A stretch of DNA of 64,000 nucleotides from Prinsepia uniflora. Its lineage: Eukaryota; Streptophyta; Magnoliopsida; Rosales; Rosaceae. The number at the start of each line of letters is the position of its first letter. Positions within the stretch are counted from its first letter, which is position 1. A model generated the notes under the pieces. It saw nothing but the letters and a program-made list of their open reading frames with translations. It did not search any database and was not told where the DNA came from. The translations under genes and the position numbers were made by a program. Below, piece after piece: positions 23,899 through 36,639 of this stretch. The stretch spans positions 36,788,693-36,852,692 of the forward strand of contig CM064875.1 in the NCBI GenBank assembly GCA_032719365.1, read 5' to 3'.

Positions 23899-26882
23899 AC
23901 CTTCCCACCTTAATTAATTTTATCCTCAAAATTCCAACTATACCGATTCCACAACCACCACGTGGAAAACACAATGGACCACACATCAAATGTACACTCG
24001 TATACCAATTAACCAGAACGATACTCGTGTGCACCCAAACGTTCCACTAACACTTACATCGCATTGACTACACTTGACCACATCGAATGACAGTAATTGT
24101 ACGCCCCGAATCGATACCACTTGACAATTATACCAATTCGCTGACACTAACAACTCAACGGTTCCCTCCTCAATCACCAATCTATCCTAACGTTTACTCC
24201 CACTAGGAGTCACCAGACCTCACTCATTGATCCACGGTGACACATCCGAAAAACGGTCACCACTTGACAGTTGCTAGTCGAAAACTGACACTATACTCAC
24301 TTGTGGTTACACTAACCACCAACTCACTCAACCTTTGTGTAACTGGACCTATTAGAATCACCATGACCCAGTGCACAGTATCCAATGTCTAGTTCACGTC
24401 CTCAACTAAACCAATAGTATCGGGACCAATTTGACTACCAACATGCTGACCATCGTACCACTAGTATATCCTATATACCGTCACCAGGTACCACAAGTAT
24501 GCCCAGTATCATACCTCGAACGACTTACAGGGTACGTACATCCATCTACCAACCAGTCTACAACCTAGGTCGTAGCCACTCACATTTCAATTCTGGAGTC
24601 CATCTGTCCAATCTAGTACCAGACACGTCAAAACTCCAACCCATCATCCATTTCGAGTCCCATGGTCACCCGACCAGTAACAAAATGTCTACTCCTAATC
24701 ACGTAATCCAATACATACCAATCTGACTCACGCACACCAAGACGTACCCACTCATGCCAACTGGCATCCAATCTCACCCACATCTACCGAGATGCACCGA
24801 ATCCGAACCTATCGGTTACCTGCTCAATCGATTACCTCAATAAGTTCGATTGACTTCATAGGGAAGCCAATCCCATCATCAACACATCTAAGGCTGACCA
24901 AATCCAACCTCGTCGAACATCTACTCGCTCGATCAATACACCATCCGGGATTAACCTTGAAAAAAAGTTCAGTCCCAATATTCCCATATCCAAATATCTA
25001 AGACAGGGCAATAAACTTTCCACCTAACATGATCATCAAGATCACGATCCCCGATCGTCACAATACCTAAAGTCCTCAACATCACAATCCTGATCCACCT
25101 GGAATCCGGTCATAGGGTCTTACACCCTCTTGAATCCTTCGTCAGTCACATCACTCCTCAACCATTTCCCACATCCGAACAGATCAGCCAACTACGAGAC
25201 ATGCCGAGACTGTTGGGTTCTCTCCAATTACCTCGTATCGATCCTTGTCATTCCACCTAAGAAAATCAAGGATGATCAAAGATGACGACAACAATATCCA
25301 TTCTACATGAATGCAAACAAAACCCGATGCACTCACCTCGCCATGTAAACCAACATTATCTGCCACCAAGCAGAAAATGAGAAATCTCCTTCACCTATCT
25401 TCAAAATACTCAACTCTTCCTGATGACCCAAAACAAACGCGGGTCCACCCACCAATACACAATCAATGTACTGGTGACAACAACTATCATCTACCATGGT
25501 AGAACCTGAGAAGACACCCTAATGACTTCGAAATACCCATTACCAATTCAGAAAACCCACACTCCTCTCGTCACCTCAATCGCAACCTCTCTCGGTTCCG
25601 AAGTTCCAACCAGATTGGAACCAACACACTCGGACATCAACCACGTGTCCATAACCGGTCTAACTCTATCCGTGATCCACTGCCGGACCACAGATACCGA
25701 ACACATACCCATCTCGATGGAGTCACATCCCGACTCATGACTCATCGTCATCAAAATCACTGGCACCAACACCAGCACTAGTACCAGCACACACTATGTG
25801 AATTAGACAACCCTGGATCTCCGCTCATACCGAGCGACGACCCAGTACCTCTGCTCAAATTGGAGTAACTCTACCTCCCTCGTACCCAACGACTCTGGGT
25901 ACAGTCACTCTGACAACTCAACTAAGAAAAATGAAACGTTCCCGAACGTCTCCCAATTCTCAACAACCACAACTACAACCACTCTCGATAGTAGTGCCTG
26001 CCACAGACTCGTGCAGACCTAATCACTAGACATCACCATCGAGACTCCGCATCCAACTGAATCAATCGCTCGTACTAACTACTCCACATCCCCACTCTGG
26101 GATTCCATCGACAAGTACCAACCTTGGTAACTTGTCTAACCAAACTCTAACCAGTCGTAACTCGACTCAACCAATGTGGTCTACCAGGTCACCCATGACC
26201 TTAGCTACACCAACTATCCATCACAACTAAAATAGTACGACAACCAACTAGGTCTAATCGATAAGTACAACCCCGACTGCAAAATACAGTCCCATCACTA
26301 AAGCTGACATGACTAGACCGACCGATGGTCTCGACTCCGAAAAGTCGTCAAAGTCAAACCACTCGCCAACTCACATTTCCGAACCATACATCCTACCTTA
26401 GGGTTCCATAATTACTACCTAAGGTCCCTCTGAACCCAACTGCAGAAGGCAGTATAATCCATAATTTGACCGACCCCGTGGTCCCGACATTGTATGGACG
26501 TCAATCCAATTCTTCCGTCAGTTCCACTAGGGTTCCTCGAACCCAGCTGATCCAGTAGCATAGCCACCTAACTCAACAAAATCCGACCATCCAATGGTCA
26601 CCTCACCGAACTATCGTCAACACGGATCCTACGACATTGTGAAAGACGATCCCAACTAACCTTCTCACGATCAAAACTCCAAAGTACTGTTACGTTCATC
26701 ACTTCGTAGGGTCCCACACTGTCATCCACGATAGAAGTATGGCAACCCCGACACCCAATGCCGAAGCAAAGCGATCTACGATTCAATCCTACTAACTATC
26801 ATACCAGCATCCTAACTATCAGGTTGATAACGAACTGTAGTCCATAGAGACATCACAAGAGCAAACCTACTCTGATACCACT
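23899..26882 (-). mobile_element. Interior of element B, non-coding
   Basis: It begins on the plus strand with the polypurine tract complement ACCTTCCCACCTTAATT (23899) and ends with the primer site (26870-26880, TGGTATCAGAG on minus). Small frames at 24499-24726, 24792-25001 and 25790-25548 show no recognisable domain. Tandem GCACTAGTACCAGCAC-like words occur near 25770 and 5430. Confidence 0.75.
26870..26880 (-). other. Primer binding site of element B
   Basis: TGGTATCAGAG on the minus strand, two bases from the LTR edge, matches the 3' end of initiator tRNA-Met. Confidence 0.9.
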
Positions 26883-29780
26883 TGTCAGGGCCCGTCCCAA
26901 TCCCCCCGGGATTAACGAGGGACGCTCCTGATCCCGTCTAACACGGAGTGTCAAACTAGGGAAAATTTGAACCTTTAGCCTGACCGGCTTCTAGAGTACT
27001 CTAGGATCCGGAGGAGGTATGTGATGTCTCGGTCTCTACTACAGTCTGCACCGTATTCAACCTGAAGGGCATTGAAAACAGAAAGACTGTGAGTGAACGA
27101 AAATAAAAGACTTTATAAAACATATTTCAAAAAATACTTTTATGCCCTTCACTATAAAGCATGTATGCATAGTAAAACTATTTCTCAAACCACATATGTT
27201 TAAACAACCATAATCATAAGGGCCCCTGCCTAAAACCATTCATAGAAAACCATAACATTGTAAACATATGAGGGAACTCAGCCCAAATCCATTTATCATC
27301 ATAAAACACAATTTCGCAAAACCAAGAATACATGTTCATCAATATCATATAACCAATTCTGTCATGGTATCCAGAGCTACGAGCGTGCTACCCGGGGTCT
27401 CAAAGCCCAAGTCTCCCCAGGGTCCACCCAAGTCAATGTCCGTAGAGCAATGACCCTCCCTGCGGGTTATAATCCATAGCCTTTCTGAGAGTAAGGAACC
27501 CAATGGGGGCGACTCCACTCAGTCAGTGCTCCGTGACTACTCTGGGGTCCACCTAGGCCAACGACCCTCCCCGGAGGAGACAATTCATATATAAAGGATG
27601 GTATACGAAAAACCATTTCAAGGGTTCATGTCGGTCCATATAAACCGTCATGAGCCATAAAAACCTTTCAAGGGTTCATGCCGGTCCCCATAAACTGCCA
27701 TGAACCATAAATCCATTTATGGATCCTCGACCCGAAATCACAATTTTAAAACATAACTGGGCCCTAAGCCCGGATCCACATACAAACTGGGCCTCTAATC
27801 CAAATCGTAACCAACTGGGTCTAGTGCCCGATTTCGTAAACTAAATGGGCTCGTGCCCGATTTCCTAAACCAAATGGGGCTTGTACCAGATACGTAAGTT
27901 AGCTGGGCCTCGAGCCCGATAGCAAACCAATTGGGCCTCGAGCTCGATACGTAAACCAACTGGGCCTCCAGCCCGATGCCTTGTTAAAGAAAATGGATTT
28001 CAGGTCCGAGAGTGCGTAAATCAAATGGGTCTCGTGCCCGGTCCATATTTCTAAATCCGAAATCGGTTCAAGAACCAATTTGGCCTCTGGCCCGAGAACG
28101 TAACTAAATGGACTTCGAGTCCTAGGGTTTCCAAAAAAAAGGGTCTTAAACCCAAGTTTACCTTTTCAAATCCAAAACCATTTCATAAAGTCATTTCCAA
28201 AACTATAAGCATAGAAAATCGGTGCAAAACCGTAAACCTCGATTTACGTGCAAGCACGTAAATCACCTCGAAATGCATAAAGCCATATAAATCAATAACA
28301 TCCAAATCATCATCATGAAATCACATCTACAAACCATATAAAACATTTATGCATGCATCACAGTTTAGAAATCAAGACCCACTCACAGATCGTCCTAAGC
28401 TGCCGCCTCGATTTGCGTGCCGTAAGCCTCACCGGGCTAATCGTCGTCACCGGGACTCCGAAACCTATCCAAATCAATCTAGAGGGTTACTAACTACCTT
28501 ATTAACCTCTCATTGAAGACCCGTAATTTTCCCAAATTTTTAAGTATTTTTAAACTCAATCCTAAACCTTTGGTTGTCCCGAACATCATCGAGACGGTGT
28601 CCGATCGACACGAAACCAGTCCCAAAATGTTTGTTACATCGAATAGAATATTTCTTATGTTGAACACTTCCCCAAAATATGCTTTACGCGCCCCAACACG
28701 CCACCCGAAAGGGATGCGCATGAAGCCCACGGTCTGCACTGTCCACTATCATCAACCTCTAGCGAACCCGGTTCGCCTGGTTCGAACCGGATCGATCTGG
28801 ACTGGCGTGACCGGTTCGCTTTCCATCAAACCTAATCTATCTAGCCATTCAAATCACAAGGAAACCCATTGTAACCATACCTTCCATGAACAAGCCGTGA
28901 GCTTAATCTTCAAGCTCAGTTCCTTAGCTTCCTAGCCACCCATTTCCTTCCAAATCGATCCTCATCGAGTTGCCTTGGTCCCTAGGTCACATTAGAATCA
29001 AAAGGAGCTCTCAACATCGATTAAAACTCAACTTTCAAATTTGAAAATGGAAAATGGGCGCTTGGGTTCGGTTTGGCTCACCCCCCGGTGGACCACCGTG
29101 AGCTGCCGTCCTTGTCATTCTCAGTCCCTCAAAATTCTTCACACGAATATAGGGATGTAGAAATGGTGGTGGTGTGATGTGGTGTGTGTGTTTGTTCAAG
29201 GAAATGGAAAATAGAGGTGTTCAGGTTTGTGAGAAAACAGAGAGGATGGCTAGTGTTCAAGTGAGAAGGAAGAAGTTTTGGATGGTTAGGATGAAGGAAT
29301 GAGATGGGATGAAGGGTTAGGATGAGAGGTGGGTAGGATTAAATTACAAAAAATTTAGATTAATATTATTTAATTAGTTAGATCCACTTTTTAGGGAAGC
29401 CACCAATAGGATGAGTGACACTTGTCACTCATCCATGGGTCCCACTTAAAATATCTGCCCAATCAGATATTGCCACATCATCCCCGTCTTGTAATGCGTG
29501 CATAGTGCAATCGAACTTTCGTGACCCACAACTTTCCCATTCGAAGTTAAATTTCGACGTGCTACCTGTATACGGATTCGTATTGTCTCGAAATACGTAA
29601 CGGTCCTCGGCCCTCGACCATCGGACAACCCGGGTTAAAAGTTAACATTTTACCCACATCTAGGGGTAAAACAGTCATTTTGCGTCGTTCGTCCGATTTT
29701 GCTCAACTAATCACCGATTAACCTTACTAATCCTTGATTAGTCACTAATCTAATCCCGGAATTCGAGACGGGTCATTACA
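26883..29780 (-). repeat. 5' LTR of element B
   Basis: 2898 bp, from TGTCAGGGCCCG (26883) to GGTCATTACA (29780). It carries GTGAGTGAAC (27089-27098), the GGGCC array (27715-28150), ACCCACTCAC (28377-28386), and the hairpin (29409-29434). Confidence 0.9.
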
Positions 29781-29785
29781 TGGAA

Positions 29786-29985
29786 AGTGTTTTGGAAATG
29801 AGAAATGGTTTTCAGGTTTAGAAATATCTTTCGGGCATATGACCCAGTTGATTTGAGGCTTGAGTTAGAGTATAGTCAACCGTGAAATAAGTTGGGATAT
29901 GACCCAGTTATGAGTTTTATGAAAGATATTTCGAGCGTGAGACCCAGTTGTGGATTTTATAGGATTCGAGGAATCCTGGGACATG
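29786..29985 (+). repeat. 3' LTR of element C, second part, truncated
   Basis: It continues LTR C after B and matches 59430-59625 in LTR D (TTTCGGGCATATGACCC and so on). It stops after GGGACATGAC, where different sequence begins. Confidence 0.8.
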
Positions 29986-30660
29986 ACGACACGACCCATC
30001 CCACCGCGGCACTCCAACCTTGGGAGTGAGTGTCAAAAGAGCTAGAAAAACCTCCTCGAAGTACGTGAAATACCCCCAGGACCTGAGGGGTTAATAGACA
30101 AATGGTGAACGGACCCAGTAAAATATTTCAGTGTAACACCACGAATTATAAAACATACTTTAACGCCTCAGTTTTATAAAAGAAAACTGAAACAACAACC
30201 TTTTTTACACGTAGTACGAGAAATAATAATAATAAATAATAATACACAATCGCATGAGTCATGCCACACATAATATAACATATATCAACCCACTAATAAC
30301 ATGTTGGTAAAAATATTGATAATTGCTATATTCACATAAAGATGAAAATAAAATAAACTTTACATTCAAAATAAAATACAAAGGAAATTAAAGAAAGAGA
30401 CACTTTACAGATGATCGAGTCAAGAACTTGGTCCTATTTCTTTAAGACGAAATTGCCTCCTTATCGGTGCTCAAGGATTTTACTCAGCAAACGTCTCCTA
30501 CCATACAACAATCGACATCTCTTGGAAGCAGCACTTCAATCCACAAGAATAGCAAACGAAAACTTTGTTTACAACTCTCTCTTGAAATATTCTAAAGTTG
30601 TATGCTTTATAAATCTAATATTCAATCTCCACAAATGTATTGAATGATTGAATATCTTTT
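29986..30660 (-). mobile_element. Possible minus-strand LTR fragment
   Basis: ACACGACCCATCCCACCG near 29991 resembles the end sequence of the other LTRs (compare 50824). What follows diverges and becomes AT-rich, so it is a decayed or different LTR. No gene is recognisable; the 78-codon frame 30411-30647 has no known motif. Confidence 0.4.
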
Positions 30661-31591
30661 GAATGAATGAAATGAACTGTTGACAACTCTATAGATGTGT
30701 TAACATAACTTCATAAGAGAAACATTTCTTAATAAGAGACACATATATTTAAATCAGAGTCAGAATTAAGAAATTGTCTCAAGAAGGACCTAAGGCCTAA
30801 ACCGAGGTTCTGCACCTAAATTGAGGCCCTGTAGAATTCCTGGCCCTAGACCCTCTCCCTGTGCTAAATCCTTTCATGAGAATTTGACCCTAACCCTGCA
30901 CCAAGTTACCGTTAACCCCTAGACAGCCCCCAGATAGTCTTTGTCCCAAGTTCCTTGACTAAGCAGCGCTAAGGACTATAGGTGCCCAGTTTTTAGTTCT
31001 TTATGCTGGCAATGTAATATAAATATTTTCTACCACTTGTTGTAAGCTTGAGACACATTTTTAGTACCCTATCCAAGTGCATCATTAGAGTCCAATTCTA
31101 AGGAAGTTAAAATGACCTAAGGAGGGCCCAATTCGGGTTTGTGTGTGGGCCTAGACCTATTTCAGCTAGCTCCCAGTGTTTAGGGCACTTTCCAGCCGCC
31201 CAGATGTGTTCCAGGTGTCTCAATCATAGTTTAGGATGAGTCTTGGTGCGCAAGATCAATCAAGAAAGGTTTATCCTCTTTCTTGGCCAAATAGGAGTCC
31301 TATTCTCACTTAGATATAGTTTGATGATTAGCTGCCATCTAAAGGAAACTATCAAGTCCAAAATCGAAGGGATTACATAGTACATAATCCTCATATTTTC
31401 ACTCTACAAACCTTCCATGGAGCCCAAGAAAGGTAGAAGCACTTATCAAGTCCCTTGCCGCACAAGAAATTCCAAGAACCTTCTAGTTTTTGGGTTTCTG
31501 CTGATCAAGCCTTTGGGATAGCTATTCTAATTCGATTTCTTAGGGGTTTCATTCTAGAGACATCACATACGAGTCCAATGGATTCATCCTC

Positions 31592-31599
31592 TATTTAAA
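31592..31599 (+). promoter_or_regulatory. Candidate TATA box of the Athila-like LTR
   Basis: TATTTAAA lies upstream of the LTR tail in the orientation of gag. It is a sequence match only. Confidence 0.4.
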
Positions 31600-31735
31600 G
31601 ACCTCCAAATTCATGGAAAATGGTTCCCTTGTTGTCAAATTTATACCCTACCCTCAATTTATCTTTTAATACTTGTAATTTTCGGTTTTTCTTTGTTCTT
31701 GAACATGAAAGCGAAACATTGGGGAAGAGGCTTGA

Positions 31736-31740
31736 TGTAC
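31736..31740. other. Target-site duplication of the Tekay element, left copy
   Basis: TGTAC here equals TGTAC at 41869-41873. It proves that 31741-41868 moved as one unit. Confidence 0.9.
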
Positions 31741-34444
31741 TGACATGACCCACCCCGATTATCGCCTCGATAATCAGAAAGCATCCTGCTCCCGTCTGAC
31801 AATCGAACACAGAAGACCAGAAAACCAAATAAAATTACACCACACCCATTGTCAGACCATGGAGATTAAACAGTACAACCCCCTGGACTTCAAGTCCATA
31901 GTTTCATAGAGCATAAATTACAAAACAAGATAAAGATCAAATCCTACTCTGTGAACTAAAATACACCGCAACGGAAGACTTTATGCCTCTTCCTCTGCCT
32001 CGGCTTTAGCCCCCAAACTTGTACCACGACCTGGAGGGTATTAAAAACAGCAAAGTGTGAGTGGACTAAAACAAAATTTCCCAGAAAACAGTTTAAGGAA
32101 ATCGGGGTTCACCCTCCAGTTTTACAACACGCATGCATAACTAGATATTCGAAAACAACATAACTAAGCATTTGAAATCCCTTTTACGAATCATATGGAA
32201 ACCGTTACAGTAACAGTCATAAAATCATGTAAAATAATATAATATTCCCAAAATCCAGAAATCGTCACATCGAAACATCAATCATACCAAATCATGTAAA
32301 ACTGAATCAACAATCACAATCAAGCCGTTGGATCTATCCGAGTCTTTAAACTCATATATCAGGCCTTCCCGGGATATCAACGAGTCTTTAAACTCAAAAC
32401 ATAATCAATAGGCCTCGGGGGGTATCACAATAACTGAGTCTTTAAACTCACGAGTCTTTAAACTCAATCCGGATCTTTAAACCCAATCCGGGCCAGCCCC
32501 CGTCATCAATTAACCGAGTCTTTAAACCCAAAACCATATCCAACAATCATACCGCGTCTTTAAACCCAAAACCATTTGTAAATCACAATAATCCAGGATC
32601 TATCGTGATCCGTTTTCCAAAAATCATTTCGAAATGACATTTCATCATAATAGAACTTATGTACGAACTTGACATGCAAATTCCAAAACTTACTTCACAA
32701 AACATAACCAAATCATCATTTAAAATATGACATGCAATATCATATCAAATCACTTCATTAAACCATCATCCATGCACAGGAGAAAAATGTAATCTCGAAA
32801 TACGTAAAATACGATAATCACCTTGAAAAACATGAAATCACATAAAATAGGAACATCATAATCATCACCATAAAATCATATATGAAAACGTAAGATAAGT
32901 GAATAAAAACAGTTATGCATGCTCAGTTAGAAATCAAAAGTCCACTCACGGTTTTCGGACGCGTCAATCGCGCCCCGTGCGCTCCCTAGTAAACCTTCGA
33001 ACCCTCGGAACAAACCCGAAACGACGTCTGCTTGACTCGAAAATTAACTCAAAATGTTCGTTAAGTTGAAAGGATGAACTTATCTATTGACCATGACCGC
33101 AGACACGGTCTCACGCACCATCACGCGCAGCCCAAAGTGGCTGCGCGTGAAAGTCATGCGCCTGCTACAATGTCACCATCTTCACCCGACTGGCCTGCAA
33201 ACGAGCTGTTCGACCCGTGACACAACCCGGCCAAATCTCCATCAATTCTCACTCGAATCCCTTCCTTTTTCCACCTAAATCATTCCTTAGATTTTAATTT
33301 AAGATCCCATTCCTTAATTATCTTCGATTTTCCCTAAAACTCTCATTCGACCCCTGATCAAACAAACTGGCCGACATCTGAAACTCACCCAACTCAGCTC
33401 CATTTTCAAATTAACCTAGACAGAAGCTTTATGGGACTTAAACGAACACTAGAACACATCCAATTTCATGAAAGCTTACCTGGAAGTAGTCGTCTTCAAC
33501 CTCGAAAATTTCCAGAACTAGAGGCTTCTGTTCTTGGCTAAACTGTGATCGATTTCCTTCACAATCGATATGGTTGGACTCCAAATGGTCCCTGAAGACT
33601 ATTCCAATCCTTGGTTTTGTCCAAATCGACTCACAAATTAAAATGCGATTTTCCCTCCAATTTTCACAATTTCCCGAACTCTGGTTTTCTCTCTAGCTCT
33701 CAGCCCTCTCTTGCTCAGAATGATTCTCAAAACTCTCCTACTCTCTGTTAATCGACATGTTCAGCCAACACTCGTGGGAATCTCTCAGTCCCACTGAGAA
33801 TTCTGTTTCCCGAAAAACAAACCCTGACCGGTTTTAAAAATCCTCCCGTGCACTGGTTCTCTGTCCCAACCATACTAGACTGCTTCCATTACCTCAAAAC
33901 CCTTAAACAAATCCATGAAACAGAGAAACCTTAAACAATTCCTTGATCAGAGGGCAGATTAAACAATTGCACAGCATTTCCCACGGCTGTTTCAATCTGG
34001 GCTTGGCAAATTACCATTTTGCCCTTCTGCACAAAATTACCAAAATGCCCATCCTATTCCGAGACTCGTAACTCAACCGTCTGATGTTCGTTTTCAGTGC
34101 GCCGCATGTCTACGGACTCAGGGAATCGAGACCTACCTAACGGTCCTCGAATTGTGTGGAAATCAATTGTCAAACAAAAAGTCAACATTTCTCCCTTTTC
34201 GTCCAAATTACGAAAATGCCCTTGAACTTCCGAATGTTATAACTTTTTCTCTGATCGTCGAAATTGGACGTGTCACCTGTCTATGGACTCGTGATGTCCC
34301 GAACTACGTCACGGTCATCGGTCAACGTCTGTTTGACCTACCAATCAAAAATCAACAAATTGACCATACTATTCACAAGGGTAAAAACGTCATTTTAATT
34401 ATTATTTTACAAAATTACATTCTCCAAATTTCCGGGGCGTTACA
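31741..34444 (-). repeat. 3' LTR of the Tekay element
   Basis: 2704 bp, TGACATGACC to GGCGTTACA. It lacks ~120 bp near 32985 that the other LTR has (about 40300-40420). Solo LTR I also has the segment, so this is a deletion. GTGAGTGGAC is at 32057-32066, GTCCACTCAC at 32940-32949, and the GAGTCTTTAAACTC array at 32338-32575. Confidence 0.95.
32338..32575 (-). repeat. GAGTCTTTAAACTC array in LTR
   Basis: At least seven copies of GAGTCTTTAAACTC or GGGTCTTTAAACCC-type units lie between linkers. Each is a near-palindrome. Homologous arrays are at 39648-39880, 46316-46560 and 56430-56662. They occupy the LTR position that GGGCC units hold in A, B, E and H. Confidence 0.85.
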
Positions 34445-34456
34445 ACCACCCCCCTT
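34445..34456 (-). other. Polypurine tract of the Tekay element
   Basis: AAGGGGGGTGGT on minus directly precedes the LTR start TGTAACGCC at 34444. Confidence 0.9.
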
Positions 34457-34477
34457 AAGAAATTTCGACCCAAAATT

Positions 34478-34640
34478 TTAATGGAACAAGATTGGAAACT
34501 GTTCTCGCATCTGCGCCTCGGGTTCCCATGTGGCTTCCTCCACATTCTGGTTCCTCCGGAGAACCTTTACCAGGGGAATGGTCTTCTAACGTAGCACCTT
34601 ATCTTTTCGATCCAAAATTTGTACCGGTTGTTCCTCAAAA
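34478..34640 (-). pseudogene. C-terminal chromodomain-like tail of Tekay pol
   Basis: IPLVKVL, NVEEATWEPEAQMREQ and FPILF after the integrase fit the reduced chromodomain of plant chromoviruses of the Tekay/Del clade. In that family the module targets histone marks. A stop precedes it (34586-34588), and an Arg stands where Trp is usual after VKVL. Confidence 0.8.
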
Positions 34641-35760
34641 CTTAAGTCCTCTTGGAGTTCAATGGGTTGCTCTTCCAGTACATGAGATGCATCATACACA
34701 TACTTCCGTAGCATCGACACGTGGAAAACATCGTGGACTTTAGAAAGTTCTGGAGGTAGTGCTAATCTGTAAGCAACCTTACCAACCCTCTCAACAATCT
34801 CGTATGGTCCGATTAAACGAGGGCTCAACTTTTCTCGCCTGCCAAATCTCACTATACCTTTCCAAAGAGATAGCTACAGAAATACTCGATCTCCGACCGC
34901 AAACTCAAGATCTCTAATCCGGCTGTCCACATAGCTCTTTTGTCTGTCTTGTGCTGCCTTGAGCCTATCTCTGATGAGTTTGACTTTCTCTGTTGTCAGT
35001 TCCACCAACTCGGATCTAGTCAACTTCCTTTCACCCACGTCCGTCCAACATAACGGGGTTCTGCACTGCTGTCCGTACAAAGCTTCGTAAGGGGCCATCT
35101 CAATGCTCGCCTGATAACTGTTGTTATAAGCAAACTCCATCAAGGCTAGATGCGATTCCCAAGTGCCTTGAAATTGTAAAACAGAGGCTCACATCATGTC
35201 CTCCAAAATCTGAATGGTCCGCTCAGACTGACCGTCGGTCTGAGGATGAAAAGCAGTGCTGAAACGTAGTTTCGTCCCAAAAGCCTCCTGCAGACTTTGC
35301 CAAAACCGAGAAGTAAACCTCGGATCTCTGTAGGAAACTATTGAATCTGGAGTAACGTGCAAACAGATGATGTCGTTGATAAAAAATTGAGCAAACTGTG
35401 TCATCTTGAAATTCTCTCGCACTGGCAAGAAATGAGCTGACTTCGTGAGCCTATCCACAATCACCCATACACCATCATGTCCCTTAGGCGTCATGGGAAG
35501 CTTAAACACGAAGTCCATCGTCAGGTGATCCCCTTTCCACTCTGGGATCGGCAGGGGTTGCATTGCTCCGTAGGGGCTCTGTCATTCGGCTTTCACCTGT
35601 TGACAAATCAAGCATTTACTGACGTACTCAGCAATCTCACGCTTCATACCTGACCACCAGTAATGCTTCCGAAGCGTACGATACATCTTGGTCCCTCCAG
35701 GATTCATCACATAGGTTGATAGGCTCACGAAGGATTGTATTCTTCAGTGCTTCGTCCTCA
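34640..35760 (-). pseudogene. Tekay integrase with altered catalytic residue
   Basis: The zinc-finger end (CLICQQVKAE) is followed by a stop, then the core: GDHLTMDFVFKLP holds the first Asp; SYRDPRFTSRFW stands where SDRDPRFTS is usual, so the second catalytic Asp is Tyr (codon 35330-35332); HPQTDGQSERT holds the Glu. Stops at 35189 and 34874 cut the rest. The GPY-like part is LSPRLIGPYEIVERVG. Integrase normally joins the DNA copy to the genome; this one is doubly inactivated. Confidence 0.93.
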
Positions 35761-36039
35761 GGTACACACAACCGTCCTTCTTTTACCAAGGCCCCATCCT
35801 CGCGAATCCCAAAATCCTGTCTCTCTCCAGCCTCAACCTCAATCCGAAAGATGCCCAAAACAGGGTCCTAAAACGGAGCATCGATAATCTGATCAACCAA
35901 GATAGGTCGCACATGGAAACTCGCTAGTAGCGCTCCCTGACTATCAACAGTCAAACCCACTTCAATCCTACAGAGTTCAACCAACAAGGGCAACCGAACC
36001 ATCCTCAAATGTGACAAAGAGCTAGCTAACTTCCTACTC

Positions 36040-36380
36040 ACGGCATCGGCTACCACATTAGCCTTCCCCGGGTGATACTCGATGGTGCAATCATAGTCCT
36101 TAATCAACTCCAACCATTGACATTGTCTCAGATTCAGCTGCTTCTGAGTAAAGAGATACTTCAAACTCTGGTTGTCCATGAAGATCCTGCACCTCTTACC
36201 ATACAAGTAATGTCGCCAAATCTTCAACGCATGAACCACCGCTGCAAGCTCCAAATAATGAGTGGGGTAATTCCTCTCATGTGGTTTCAACTGTCGGGAA
36301 GCATAAGCAATCACTTTCCCATGCTGCATCAACACACATCCCAAACCCTGCAAGGAAGCATCACTGTATACCTCGAACTC
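36040..36380 (-). pseudogene. Tekay RNase H domain
   Basis: Acidic motifs typical of Ty3/gypsy RNase H are present: EVYSDAS (about 36360), HYLELAAVVHALKIWRHYL, IFMDNQSLKYL (about 36176) and NVVADAVSRK (about 36044). This 295-codon segment (36755-35868) is the longest open part of pol. The enzyme would degrade the RNA strand during reverse transcription. Confidence 0.93.
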
Positions 36381-36639
36381 CCTACTATCATCTAGAAGGG
36401 CTAACACAGGAGCAGATGTCAACCGCCTTTTCAGCTCCTGAAAGCTCTGTTCACAACTCTCGTCCCAGATAAAATAGACTCCTTTCCTAGTTAACCGTGT
36501 CAACGGAGCAGCAAGAATAGAAAATCCCTCGATGAAACGCCTGTAATAACCAGCCAACCCCAAAAAGCTCGTGATCTTGGTCACTGTCTTAGGCTGCTCC
36601 CAGTTCGCTACTACCTCAACCTTCTGGGGATCCACGCTA

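Larger units (their letters stand above)
21292..29780 (-). mobile_element. Element B: complete non-autonomous LTR retrotransposon (LARD-like)
   Basis: It is 8489 bp long with a perfect 5-bp duplication. On the minus strand the order is 5' LTR (29780-26883), primer site (26880-26870), ~3.0 kb interior, polypurine tract, 3' LTR (23898-21292). The interior resembles that of A and C and has no recognisable gag or pol codon runs. Being flanked by an intact duplication, it moved as a unit, so proteins came from elsewhere, probably a Tekay/Del relative sharing primer site and polypurine tract. Confidence 0.88.
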
